A DNA stretch of 27,872 nucleotides. Source: JAGGYK01 sp034716155. GTDB taxonomy: Bacteria; Desulfobacterota; Desulfomonilia; UBA1062. Both the position numbers and the translations under genes were made by a program. Below the pieces are notes generated by a model. The model did not search any database. It was given only the letters and a program-made list of their open reading frames with translations, and was not told the DNA's origin. Where the stretch lies: the NCBI GenBank assembly GCA_034716155.1, contig JAYEFR010000015.1, forward strand, positions 1 through 27,872, in the 5' to 3' direction. Shown piece by piece: positions 7,745-15,474 of the stretch (positions are counted from its first letter, which is position 1; every line of letters starts with the position of its first letter).

Positions 7745-8927
7745 CTTCACATTCTACCATTTCACCTGAAGAGATGATGCCTTTCTCTTTAGGCAGTACA
7801 ATAAGGCAGTTGGCCTTTGACATAGAAGAGAGGATGCCCGAGCCTTGTGGCCCGGTAAGATCTACAGTAAGATCAGCGCCATCTCTTTTCAATATACCCC
7901 TTAGATAATGACGCCTATCAGTCTTTTTTCTTATAGAGGTTTTTATTTTTGCAGTTACCCTTGGCAGCAGTAGATTTTTCACTCCCATCATTTTTAATAT
8001 AGCAGGCCTTGCAAACTGATAGAACGAGACCATAGAAGACACAGGGTTTCCAGGCAGTCCAATTGCAGGTGTGTCTCCGATATTACCAAATACAAGAGGC
8101 TTTCCGGGTTTCATCTCAACCTGCCAGAATTCCACATGATTTTTTTTAGATGACATGACTTCCTTTACAATATCATAATCGCCCACAGAGACTCCCCCTG
8201 ATGTGAGTATCAGGTCTGCTCTTTTAGCTGCCAGAAGAAATTCTTGCAGTTCCTTTTTGTTGTCTTTTGAAATACCCAGGTATAGGGGTATAGCCTTGCA
8301 AATTTTTACCAGGGATGTTAGCGTGTAGGAATTAGAAGCGACTATAGCTCCTGGTGACAATCTCCCATCTATATCTATGAGCTCGTTGCCGGTAGCTAAG
8401 ATCGCAACCACTGGCCTTTGATAACAGTACACGCTTGATCTTTGCAGCGAGGCTAATATCCCTGCCTGGGCCGGACCGATGTAATCCCCTTTCGAAAGTA
8501 TGGTCTCTCCTTCCTTGATGTCTTCTCCCCTGTAACGGACATTCTCATCTTTTTGTGGTGGTTTTAAGACAATAATTTCATCTGGGGTCTCAATGGTGTC
8601 CTCTCTTTTCACTACGGCATCTGAACCAGGAGGCATAGGAGCCCCTGTCATAATTCGTACAGCTTCGCCATTTTTAACAGGGCTTTTTGGAGACGACCCT
8701 GCAGGCAGGTCATAGATAATCTTGAGTCTTGTCTTGGGGGATATTATATCTTCGTGGTGTAAGGCATAGCCATCCATAGCTGAATTGTCCCATAGAGGTA
8801 TATTCCTATCTGAGACAATGTTCTCTGCCAAATATCTTCCAAGGGTCTTATCGATGACCACCTTTTCTTTCGGTAGGATACTTATCCGGGAAAGTATACT
8901 CTCTCTTGCCTCTTCTACTGATATCAT
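7722..8927 (-). CDS. moeA: Molybdopterin molybdotransferase MoeA
   Basis: A complete 401-residue MoeA, which inserts molybdate into adenylylated molybdopterin as the last common step of Mo-cofactor synthesis. Conserved elements in order: the PLWDNSAMDGYAL motif at 44-55, RIMTGAPMPPGSDAVV at 91-106, ATGNEL at 178-183, the TSGGVSVGDYD motif at 242-252 and GLPGNPVSSMVSF at 290-302, then a beta-rich C-terminal domain IV. The start ATG has AGGA (minus strand) nine bases upstream, and a plausible promoter lies in the divergent spacer. It is a single-gene unit on the minus strand here, but moaA at the right end of the window belongs to the same pathway. Confidence 0.95.
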   Translation of the reverse strand: MISVEEARESILSRISILPKEKVVIDKTLGRYLAENIVSDRNIPLWDNSAMDGYALHHEDIISPKTRLKIIYDLPAGSSPKSPVKNGEAVRIMTGAPMPPGSDAVVKREDTIETPDEIIVLKPPQKDENVRYRGEDIKEGETILSKGDYIGPAQAGILASLQRSSVYCYQRPVVAILATGNELIDIDGRLSPGAIVASNSYTLTSLVKICKAIPLYLGISKDNKKELQEFLLAAKRADLILTSGGVSVGDYDIVKEVMSSKKNHVEFWQVEMKPGKPLVFGNIGDTPAIGLPGNPVSSMVSFYQFARPAILKMMGVKNLLLPRVTAKIKTSIRKKTDRRHYLRGILKRDGADLTVDLTGPQGSGILSSMSKANCLIVLPKEKGIISSGEMVECEVIQASWE

Positions 8928-8971
8928 AAGTAAATGTCCTTAATCCTTAAAAGATGTATTATTTCCGACAT

Positions 8972-9001
8972 AATCTATTTCAAACACCCTTATAAAGTCA
9001 A
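8972..9001 (-). promoter_or_regulatory. Candidate sigma-70 promoter for moeA
   Basis: On the minus strand TTGACT (9001-8996) is followed after 18 bases by TAGATT (8977-8972), about 45 bases upstream of the moeA start. The -35 is five of six to consensus and the -10 four of six. It lies in the 105-base spacer shared with the divergent HDOD gene. The call is by pattern only. Confidence 0.4.
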
Positions 9002-9032
9002 GATTTTATGATGTGTAGTCGATAGAAGACGC

Positions 9033-10463
9033 ATGGATAGTGTAAATCCCCTTGCAGCCTTTAAGAGAGAATTAAAAAAGGTTCAGATCCTTGGGGGGAC
9101 CATGAGTTTTGTCACTACATATAAGGAATACACCGAAAAGGCACTCTCATCTAAAAGGGATATCGATACATCTGTTGAGTTTAAAAACTATGTAATAATA
9201 GGGATGTTTGGTGCCGGGCCTGATGTTGCTTCTGCTACATTTGTCTCTATTCCAAAGGGCATATCTGTATATCCTACTGATGGGGGAGACATAGATAGTC
9301 TGGTCTCTATTTCTATAGAGAGATTAAGTACGTTGAAAATAGGCCCGGAGATCAGGTGGGCCTGGAAGACAATGAAAGACTTCTCTCCATTAGAAGAGCA
9401 AAAAAGTCCGGAGGCGAGATTTATATCAAAACCTTTTTATCAATTCTATGCATTTCTTGCAGCTCACCCTCAAGAACTGGGGCAATTTTTGTCTAAAGCG
9501 CCTGGGCGGGAGCAGAGGCTTGTAGAAGACCATTTACCATATGGAGTAAGCTCTTGTCTTAAAGATTTTATCCCAAGTGAAGATAAGAAGCCCTGTAATC
9601 TCATTGAAGAGTGGGGGTATCAAGAGAAAATACAAGAAAAGACCACAAAGGGTATGGAAACGCTTAGGCGTTTCAGAAATATAGAGCATCTATTCACCCT
9701 TCCTTCTATATCAAGACAGATTATAGATATAGCAAAAGATCCTCTGCTTTGTGCATCCAAAATGGCTCGAATTATCGAGAAGGATCCTGTCCTTACATCC
9801 AAGATTTTGAAGGTGGTAAACTCAGCCTTTTACGGTTTTCATCGCAAGGTGGATTCAATAGGGCATGCAATAGTTATTCTTGGCAATGATGAGGTAACGA
9901 ATCTGGCCTTTTCCATTGCCGTATATCGTATTATGGAAAATATATCACCTAAAAAGGCTCAGATGCTTTGGGAACATTCCTTAATGGTTGCTCATCTTTC
10001 TCAATGGGTAGGCCTTAGTATAGGCTGCGAGGAAAAGGATTTATTATATACTATAGGGCTGCTCCATGATTTAGGCAAGATAGCCTTTTTCCAGCGTGGA
10101 GAGGATATAGGGAGCTTAGATAGGGCGTCTTCCTTGGAAGATCTTGCCTTAGAGGAGATGGAAACCGGGCTGTCACATGCAGAGATGGGGGCATATATTA
10201 TAGACAGGTGGAATTTACCTAAAGGCATTGTAAATGGACTTATAACCCACCATATGCCACATAGATCCACGCATATGCCGATATCCATTGCCCTTCATCT
10301 GGCGGATCTTATAGCTCATAGAGGAGAGATTGATATAGACAGTGTAAATAGTGGAGCTGTGAGGTATATGAACGAGAAAGGAATAGAACTTATCTCCAAT
10401 GATATAGTTACTAAGGTATATGACGACATAAAAGTAAAGGTAAAAATTGTCTTGGAGAATTAA
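9033..10463 (+). CDS. HDOD-domain signalling protein with unassigned N-terminal region
   Basis: The 476-residue product has a C-terminal HDOD domain at about residues 215-425, with LFTLPSISRQIIDIAKDP, the IIEKDPVLTSKILKVVNSAF motif at 247-266 and an IGHAIVILG strand. Unlike many HDOD proteins it keeps HD-type residues: His315, His345-Asp346 within LLHDLGK, and paired histidines in ITHHMPH at about 405-410. Whether these bind metal or are relics is unknown. Residues 1-205 do not match a domain I recognise; they are soluble-looking, with mixed alpha/beta character. HDOD proteins are generally signalling or regulatory scaffolds linked to cyclic nucleotides, motility or stress. The gene is three bases upstream of an adenylate cyclase gene, so the two are almost certainly one operon. 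The start ATG at 9033 has only a weak AGAAGA signal, so the exact start is less certain. Confidence 0.82.
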   Translation: MDSVNPLAAFKRELKKVQILGGTMSFVTTYKEYTEKALSSKRDIDTSVEFKNYVIIGMFGAGPDVASATFVSIPKGISVYPTDGGDIDSLVSISIERLSTLKIGPEIRWAWKTMKDFSPLEEQKSPEARFISKPFYQFYAFLAAHPQELGQFLSKAPGREQRLVEDHLPYGVSSCLKDFIPSEDKKPCNLIEEWGYQEKIQEKTTKGMETLRRFRNIEHLFTLPSISRQIIDIAKDPLLCASKMARIIEKDPVLTSKILKVVNSAFYGFHRKVDSIGHAIVILGNDEVTNLAFSIAVYRIMENISPKKAQMLWEHSLMVAHLSQWVGLSIGCEEKDLLYTIGLLHDLGKIAFFQRGEDIGSLDRASSLEDLALEEMETGLSHAEMGAYIIDRWNLPKGIVNGLITHHMPHRSTHMPISIALHLADLIAHRGEIDIDSVNSGAVRYMNEKGIELISNDIVTKVYDDIKVKVKIVLEN

Positions 10464-10466
10464 ACC

Positions 10467-11714
10467 ATGAGTCAAGACATGATAGCCTTATTTAAAGAAC
10501 GCATCTTGTCATTAGAGGCGAGCTATGAACAAAAGATAGCAGAACTGTCTTTGTTAAAAGAATTAGGGGATGCTCTAAAGAGTGCAAACCTGTCCCTGTG
10601 GGATGAATTATTCTCTGAACAACTTGATATCATTAAAGAACACACAGGTATTTATAGCATATCCATAATGTTACTAGATGAGGCAACACAACTTTTGCAT
10701 GTAGTTGGAGTATCAAGGATGAAAAGTCCTTCCAGGCGATTTCCTGCAACATTTAAGAGAAATGAGGGTGTAGCAGGGAAGGCCCTTAGCACTTCCAAAA
10801 CCATACACATACCAGATGTGAGAAAGGATCCTGCATTTTCAGATAAAGGGACAAACCAAGAAGGATCGCTCGCATGTGTCCCTATTATATCAGAAGGGTT
10901 TCCTATTGGAGTCCTGAATTTTAGAGATAATATCTCTTACTCTTTTGGCCCTAATGACCTGAGATTTTTTGAACTCATAGCAGATCAGCTCTCTATTGCA
11001 GCATCTCTGGTACGTACATATCAGGATTTGGTAAGATTGGAGAAAAAGAGAATAAACTTGAGTAGATATTTCTCCAGAGGTCTTGCAGAGCATTTATTAG
11101 CAGATGAGCGTATGACTCGGCTTGGAGGGGAGAAAAAGTTGGTCACTACCATGTTTATCGATATAGTCAATTTTACACCAATAGTGGAGACTAATCCGGT
11201 AGAGGGTGTAGTAGGTGTATTAAATTCCTTTTTTGAAATCGTGGTGCCTATTATATTTAGCCATGGAGGTATGCTGGATAAATTTTTGGGAGACGGCATG
11301 ATGGCCGTATTCGGCATACCGGATGCGAGTGATGATGATCCTGTGGAGGCTATCCAATGCGCTATAGATGTCCAAAAAACGGTACGCCGGATGAAGGGGA
11401 CATTCGAAAACGAAGGGCTATTCCCTATAGATGTAGGCATAGGCATAGCTACAGGTATAGCCATAGCAGGTAATATAGGAACACAAGAACAAATGAATTA
11501 TACAGTTATAGGTGAGCCAGTGAATTTGGCTGAGCGCCTTGAATCCATAACATCCCAAGGGGAGATAATAGTCTCTGGTGCTACAGCAGATATAGCCCTT
11601 GACCAGGGGATTGAAGATGCGCTCTTTGAGTCTATGGGTAATATAGATATAAAAGGGATCTCGAAAGACATCGCCCCTATGAAGGTCATCTATACGGGCG
11701 AGATACAGGATTAA
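10467..11714 (+). CDS. GAF domain - class III adenylate cyclase
   Basis: A 415-residue soluble protein: an N-terminal coiled-coil-like helix (about 8-40), a GAF sensory domain (about 46-185), a linker with the LSRYFSRGLAEHLL motif common before such cyclase domains, and a class III cyclase domain (about 220-405). Catalytic residues appear intact: metal-binding Asp232 (FIDIVNFT) and Asp276 (KFLGDG), base-selecting Lys272 and Thr346 (NYTVIG), and transition-state Asn353 and Arg357 (VNLAERLE). The Lys/Thr pair indicates ATP as substrate, giving cAMP. GAF domains bind small ligands such as cyclic nucleotides, which might regulate activity. A GGAG ribosome binding site lies at about 10454-10457 within the end of the HDOD gene. 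No membrane segment is seen. Confidence 0.9.
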   Translation: MSQDMIALFKERILSLEASYEQKIAELSLLKELGDALKSANLSLWDELFSEQLDIIKEHTGIYSISIMLLDEATQLLHVVGVSRMKSPSRRFPATFKRNEGVAGKALSTSKTIHIPDVRKDPAFSDKGTNQEGSLACVPIISEGFPIGVLNFRDNISYSFGPNDLRFFELIADQLSIAASLVRTYQDLVRLEKKRINLSRYFSRGLAEHLLADERMTRLGGEKKLVTTMFIDIVNFTPIVETNPVEGVVGVLNSFFEIVVPIIFSHGGMLDKFLGDGMMAVFGIPDASDDDPVEAIQCAIDVQKTVRRMKGTFENEGLFPIDVGIGIATGIAIAGNIGTQEQMNYTVIGEPVNLAERLESITSQGEIIVSGATADIALDQGIEDALFESMGNIDIKGISKDIAPMKVIYTGEIQD

Positions 11715-11808
11715 GATTGTAAAGGTTCGAGACGAAAGATAAAGGAGGTTGGCTTTCCGAAAATAATTAGCAAGGCCGGTTTTTATACACTCGTAAGAAG
11801 TCAAAATT

Positions 11809-11937
11809 AGATGGCAAAGTAAAAAGCTTCAAATTCAAGGCGCGCAAATCTTGAGGAATGAGGCGTACTTACCGTACGCCTCAATGACGAAAGATTTAAG
11901 CGCAACGCAGAAGTTGGACTTTTTACGAAGCCATCAG
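11809..11937. repeat. 129-bp imperfect palindrome upstream of rho
   Basis: The two halves are imperfect reverse complements along about 62 bases. The outer ends match as GATGGC and GCCATC. Within the arms are GTAAAAAG pairing with CTTTTTAC, a GCGC motif, AAATCT pairing with AGATTT, and a perfect nine-base core GAGGCGTAC / GTACGCCTC (11860-11868 and 11874-11882) around a five-base loop. On the plus strand the palindrome is followed by five T (11938-11942), so its transcript could act as a terminator for the cyclase operon. The size and structure also suit a miniature inverted-repeat element. I recall similar strings (ending TTTTTACGAAGCCATCA) as interspersed repeats in related genomes, but could not verify this. 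Confidence 0.75.
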
Positions 11938-11946
11938 TTTTTATGC

Positions 11947-11974
11947 TTGACTTTATTGTGTACATCCATTAAGT
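11947..11974 (+). promoter_or_regulatory. Candidate promoter for rho operon
   Basis: TTGACT at 11947-11952 is followed after 16 bases by TTAAGT at 11969-11974, with a weak -10. It lies just outside the palindrome and about 80 bases before rho. Only the -35 is convincing. Confidence 0.3.
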
Positions 11975-12052
11975 GTCTTTTGATTCGAAATAGAAGAAAA
12001 CAATCCCATTTGTTTCTTAAAATTCATTTCATTATAGACCGAGAGGAAAGAT

Positions 12053-13300
12053 ATGAACATAGAAGAACTAAAAAAGTTAAGTCCAAAGGATTTATTAGAG
12101 GCCGCAAATGCCTTGAATATAGAAAGCGCTGCGACCATGACACTCCAGGAATTGATATTTGCTATACTTCAGGCAGAGGCGGAGAAAGAAGGGTATATAA
12201 CAGGGGAAGGCGTCTTAGATGTCTTGCCGGATGGGTTTGGTTTTTTGAGGTCTGCTGATTATAATTATCTGCCTGGCCCTGACGATATATATGTGTCGCC
12301 ATCACAGATTCGTAGATTCAACCTTAAGATAGGCGATACTGTGAAAGGGCAGATAAGACCTCCGAAGGATAACGAGCGCTATTTTGCGCTACTCAAGCTT
12401 GAAACCATAAATTTTGAATCCCCGGATGCGGCCAAGCATAGGGTTCAGTTTGATAACCTAACGCCCTTATACCCCATGGAGAAATTCATGCTGGAGACTG
12501 GCACAGATAACCTTACTGGAAGGACATTGGATCTCCTTTCCCCAATTGGGAAGGGTCAGAGAGGATTAATAGTATCCCCCCCAAAGGCAGGCAAAACCAT
12601 GATGCTTCAGGGTGTTGCCAACAGCATTACAGCCAATCATCCTGATGTAATACTGATGGTTCTGCTTATAGATGAGAGGCCGGAAGAGGTTACAGATATG
12701 AGACGTTCTGTGCGGGGAGCGGTAATCTCTTCTACCTTTGACGAGCCTGCATCCAGGCATGTACAGGTAGCAAAGATGGTGATAGAAAAGGCCAAAAGCC
12801 TTGTTGAGCACAAGAAAGATGTGGTTATCTTGCTGGATTCATTGACAAGGCTTGCCAGGGCTCATAATACAGTATGCCCCCCGTCCGGGAAACTGCTTTC
12901 AGGGGGTTTAGATGCGAATGCGCTTCAAAAGCCCAAACGCTTTTTCGGGACAGCAAGAAACATAGAGGAAGGTGGAAGTCTCACTATAATAGCTACGGCC
13001 CTGATAGATACAGGTTCTCGAATGGATGAGGTTATATATGAAGAATTCAAGGGCACAGGCAACTTAGAGATACACCTTGATCGCACTATAATGGAGAGAA
13101 GGATATTCCCTGCTATGGATATAAGCCGATCCGGCACAAGAAAGGAGGAATTGCTGTTGCCCTCTGATTCATTGAATCGCATATGGGTACTTAGAAAATT
13201 GCTCAGCCCCCTGAATCCTGTAGATAGCATAGAATTTTTACTGGACAAACTTGGTAAGACTGATAATAATAAAGACTTCTTAGAGTCGATGAATAAATAA
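12053..13300 (+). CDS. rho: Transcription termination factor Rho
   Basis: A complete 415-residue Rho, close to the Escherichia coli length of 419. Residues 1-45 are the helical N-terminal domain. The primary RNA-binding OB-fold covers about 48-120, with GFGFLRS and DDIYVSPSQIRRFNL. The RecA-like ATPase domain has Walker A at SPPKAGKT (175-182), Walker B at VVILLDSLTRLARA and the R-loop region GGLDANALQKPKRFFGTARN. Rho is a hexameric RNA helicase that ends transcription of untranslated RNA. No insertion domain is present. It leads the conserved group rho-rpmE-prfA-prmC-murA. The start ATG at 12053 has GAGAGG six bases upstream. Confidence 0.98.
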   Translation: MNIEELKKLSPKDLLEAANALNIESAATMTLQELIFAILQAEAEKEGYITGEGVLDVLPDGFGFLRSADYNYLPGPDDIYVSPSQIRRFNLKIGDTVKGQIRPPKDNERYFALLKLETINFESPDAAKHRVQFDNLTPLYPMEKFMLETGTDNLTGRTLDLLSPIGKGQRGLIVSPPKAGKTMMLQGVANSITANHPDVILMVLLIDERPEEVTDMRRSVRGAVISSTFDEPASRHVQVAKMVIEKAKSLVEHKKDVVILLDSLTRLARAHNTVCPPSGKLLSGGLDANALQKPKRFFGTARNIEEGGSLTIIATALIDTGSRMDEVIYEEFKGTGNLEIHLDRTIMERRIFPAMDISRSGTRKEELLLPSDSLNRIWVLRKLLSPLNPVDSIEFLLDKLGKTDNNKDFLESMNK

Positions 13301-13315
13301 TCAAGGAGATGGGTA

Positions 13316-13540
13316 ATGAAAAGAGGAATACATCCGGAGTACTTTGATACCACGATTACTTGCGCATGTGGAAATGTAGTAAAGACGCGATCTACAAAAA
13401 AGGATATCAGGATAGAGATATGCAGCGCATGCCATCCGGTTTATACCGGACAGCAGAGGTTTGCCGCAACAGCAGGCAAGGCAGAGTTGTTCCGCAGGAA
13501 GTATGGAGACTACCTGAATAAAGGCGAGAAAAAGAAATAA
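13316..13540 (+). CDS. rpmE: Ribosomal protein bL31 (zinc-binding type)
   Basis: A 74-residue bL31 of the large ribosomal subunit. It has the full zinc set expected of the C+ form: Cys16 and Cys18 (TCACGN), then Cys36 and Cys39 (CSACHPVYTGQQ). The conserved start MKRGIHPEY is present. A strong AAGGAGAT ribosome binding site at 13303-13310, right after the rho stop, fits the high output needed for a ribosomal protein. The C+ form is replaced under zinc shortage in organisms that also have a C- copy; no second copy is in view. Confidence 0.97.
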   Translation: MKRGIHPEYFDTTITCACGNVVKTRSTKKDIRIEICSACHPVYTGQQRFAATAGKAELFRRKYGDYLNKGEKKK

Positions 13541-13549
13541 CACCAAGAT

Positions 13550-14617
13550 ATGTTAGACAAACTCGAATCTCTTGATGCCCGCTATCAAGAACTGTCAGGA
13601 TTTTTGGCACAACCCGATCTATTGAAAGATCCCGGTAGATATAAAGAAATTGCCAAGGAGCATTCCAGCCTGGAGATAGTTATAGAACCATATAAGAAAC
13701 TCAAGAAGATCATTTTAGAACTCCAGGAACATGAATCAATGTTAGATGACCCTGACCATCAGGTGAGGGAGTTTGTCGAGGAAGAGATGGTAAGATTAAA
13801 AAGAGAGAAGGATGCCCTGGAGCAAGAGATAAAAGAGATCTTTTCACCAAAGGATCCTGATGCCGAAAGAAATGTGATACTGGAAATCCGGGCAGGAACA
13901 GGAGGTGACGAAGCCGGCCTGTTTGCTGCAGATCTCTTCCGAATGTATTCGCGCTATGCCGAATCAATAGGCTGGGAAGTGGAGATGCTAAATATAAATG
14001 CCACAGAGATTGGTGGTATTAAAGAGGTTATTGCCGTGATAAAAGGCAAGGGCGCATTTTCCAGGCTCAAATATGAAAGTGGTGTCCATAGGGTACAAAG
14101 GGTTCCGGTTACTGAGGCAGGGGGTAGGATTCATACGTCTACAGTGACTGTTGCCGTGCTTCCGGAGGCAAGCGATGTAGATGTTGATATAGATCCAAAA
14201 GAGTTAAGAATTGATACATTCAGGGCTTCCGGCCATGGTGGGCAGCATGTCAATAAGACAGATTCTGCAGTGCGCATCACTCACCTGCCTACGGGAATAA
14301 TAGTCTCATGTCAGGACGAGAAATCACAGTATAAAAACAAATCAAAGGCCATGAGGGTCTTGAGATCCCGACTCCTCCAGAAAGTTAGGGAGGAGCAGCA
14401 TGAGGAGATTGCATCCAAGAGGCGTTCTCAAGTAGGCACTGGGGAGAGGAGCGAGAGGATAAGGACATACAATTTCCCTCAAGGCAGGGTCACTGATCAT
14501 CGGATAAAACTAACCCTCCATAGACTTCCGGCAATCCTCGAAGGTGAAATTGGTGGGCTTATAGATGAGCTTACCTCCTATTTTAATACTGAGGATATAG
14601 GGAAGCCAAACCCCTGA
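13550..14617 (+). CDS. prfA: Peptide chain release factor 1
   Basis: A full 355-residue class I release factor. The stop-codon-reading tripeptide is Pro-Val-Thr at 186-188 (RVPVTEAGG), the RF1 type that reads UAA and UAG, and the catalytic GGQ is at 230-232 in SGHGGQHVNKTDSAV. The acidic N-terminal helical domain and the ERNVILEIRAGTGGDEA segment are also conserved. It stands nine bases after rpmE with a weak ribosome binding site. Its stop shares one base with the start of prmC (TGATG), whose product modifies Gln232 of this protein. Confidence 0.97.
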   Translation: MLDKLESLDARYQELSGFLAQPDLLKDPGRYKEIAKEHSSLEIVIEPYKKLKKIILELQEHESMLDDPDHQVREFVEEEMVRLKREKDALEQEIKEIFSPKDPDAERNVILEIRAGTGGDEAGLFAADLFRMYSRYAESIGWEVEMLNINATEIGGIKEVIAVIKGKGAFSRLKYESGVHRVQRVPVTEAGGRIHTSTVTVAVLPEASDVDVDIDPKELRIDTFRASGHGGQHVNKTDSAVRITHLPTGIIVSCQDEKSQYKNKSKAMRVLRSRLLQKVREEQHEEIASKRRSQVGTGERSERIRTYNFPQGRVTDHRIKLTLHRLPAILEGEIGGLIDELTSYFNTEDIGKPNP

Positions 14618-15474
14618 TGCAGACATGGACTATCAGGTCAATACTTGCCTGGGCCAAAGGATATCTTAGTGACAAGGGGATGGACACACCTAGGCTCGAT
14701 GCGGAATTACTTCTGGCAAGTGCATTAGATACAGATAGAATACACCTTTACATGGATATTGACAGGCCTTTGGTCTCAGGGGAGCTCAAGGCATTCAGGC
14801 TTTTATTAAAGCGCCGTTTAAAAAGAGAGCCTGTAGCATATATCCTGGGGCAGAAGGAATTTTTTGGCAGGTCTTTTATAGTAGATAAGGGTATTTTTAT
14901 CCCCAGGCCAGAGACTGAGATTTTAGTAGGAGAGGCTATAGGACTGACCCCGCGAGATTCTACTGTCTTAGAGATTGGTGTCGGATCAGGAGCGGTAGTC
15001 GTATCTATCCTTTTGGAGAGGCCGGATATAAAAGCTATTGGGTGTGATATCAGCAAACCATCTGTTCTCACGGCAAAAGAAAATGCAAGGACATACGGGG
15101 TAGACAGCAGGTTAAGACTGTTTGTTGGAGACTTATTCTCTCCTATCTCCTCTAAATTTCCTGTGATAGTAGTAAATCCTCCTTATGTTGCATTAAAAGA
15201 TGCACCTCTTATTGAAGATGACGTCATAAAATATGAAGCTGGAGAGGCCCTGTTTGCAGGTCATGATGGGATTGATATAATAAAGAGGGTTCTGGAAGGT
15301 ATAACTGAATGGCTATGTGTAAAGGGATTGCTTATTATGGAGGTTGGGTATAACCAAAAGGATGCAATAGAAGGATATATAGATATTATGTATAAACCCC
15401 TTGTAATAAAAAAATGGATTAGAGATATATCCGGCATAGAAAGGGTGATTGTCTTGGAGAAGATCTGTGGATAG
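14617..15474 (+). CDS. prmC: Release factor glutamine N5-methyltransferase
   Basis: A 285-residue PrmC/HemK enzyme. The N-terminal helical bundle (about 1-75) binds the release factor. The SAM-binding domain has LEIGVGSGAV at 118-127, and the active-site NPPY motif is at 187-190 (VVNPPYVALKDAP), which holds the target glutamine side chain. It methylates the GGQ glutamine of RF1 and RF2 and thereby speeds peptide release. Translation is coupled to prfA by a one-base overlap and it overlaps murA by eight bases. Confidence 0.95.
   Translation: MQTWTIRSILAWAKGYLSDKGMDTPRLDAELLLASALDTDRIHLYMDIDRPLVSGELKAFRLLLKRRLKREPVAYILGQKEFFGRSFIVDKGIFIPRPETEILVGEAIGLTPRDSTVLEIGVGSGAVVVSILLERPDIKAIGCDISKPSVLTAKENARTYGVDSRLRLFVGDLFSPISSKFPVIVVNPPYVALKDAPLIEDDVIKYEAGEALFAGHDGIDIIKRVLEGITEWLCVKGLLIMEVGYNQKDAIEGYIDIMYKPLVIKKWIRDISGIERVIVLEKICG

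Larger units (their letters stand above)
11715..12052. other. Intergenic region between cyclase and rho
   Basis: These 338 bases hold no convincing gene. An open frame at 11851-12258 runs through the palindrome and out of frame into rho, so I discount it. The central feature is a 129-base imperfect palindrome (11809-11937). Downstream are a candidate promoter and the rho ribosome binding site GAGAGGAAAG at 12041-12050. Confidence 0.6.

Noticed and set aside
11851..12258. 135-codon open frame running through the palindrome into rho
   Set aside because: Starts inside a palindromic repeat and continues out of frame through the well-supported rho coding sequence; the translation is rich in Arg and Cys and resembles no family.
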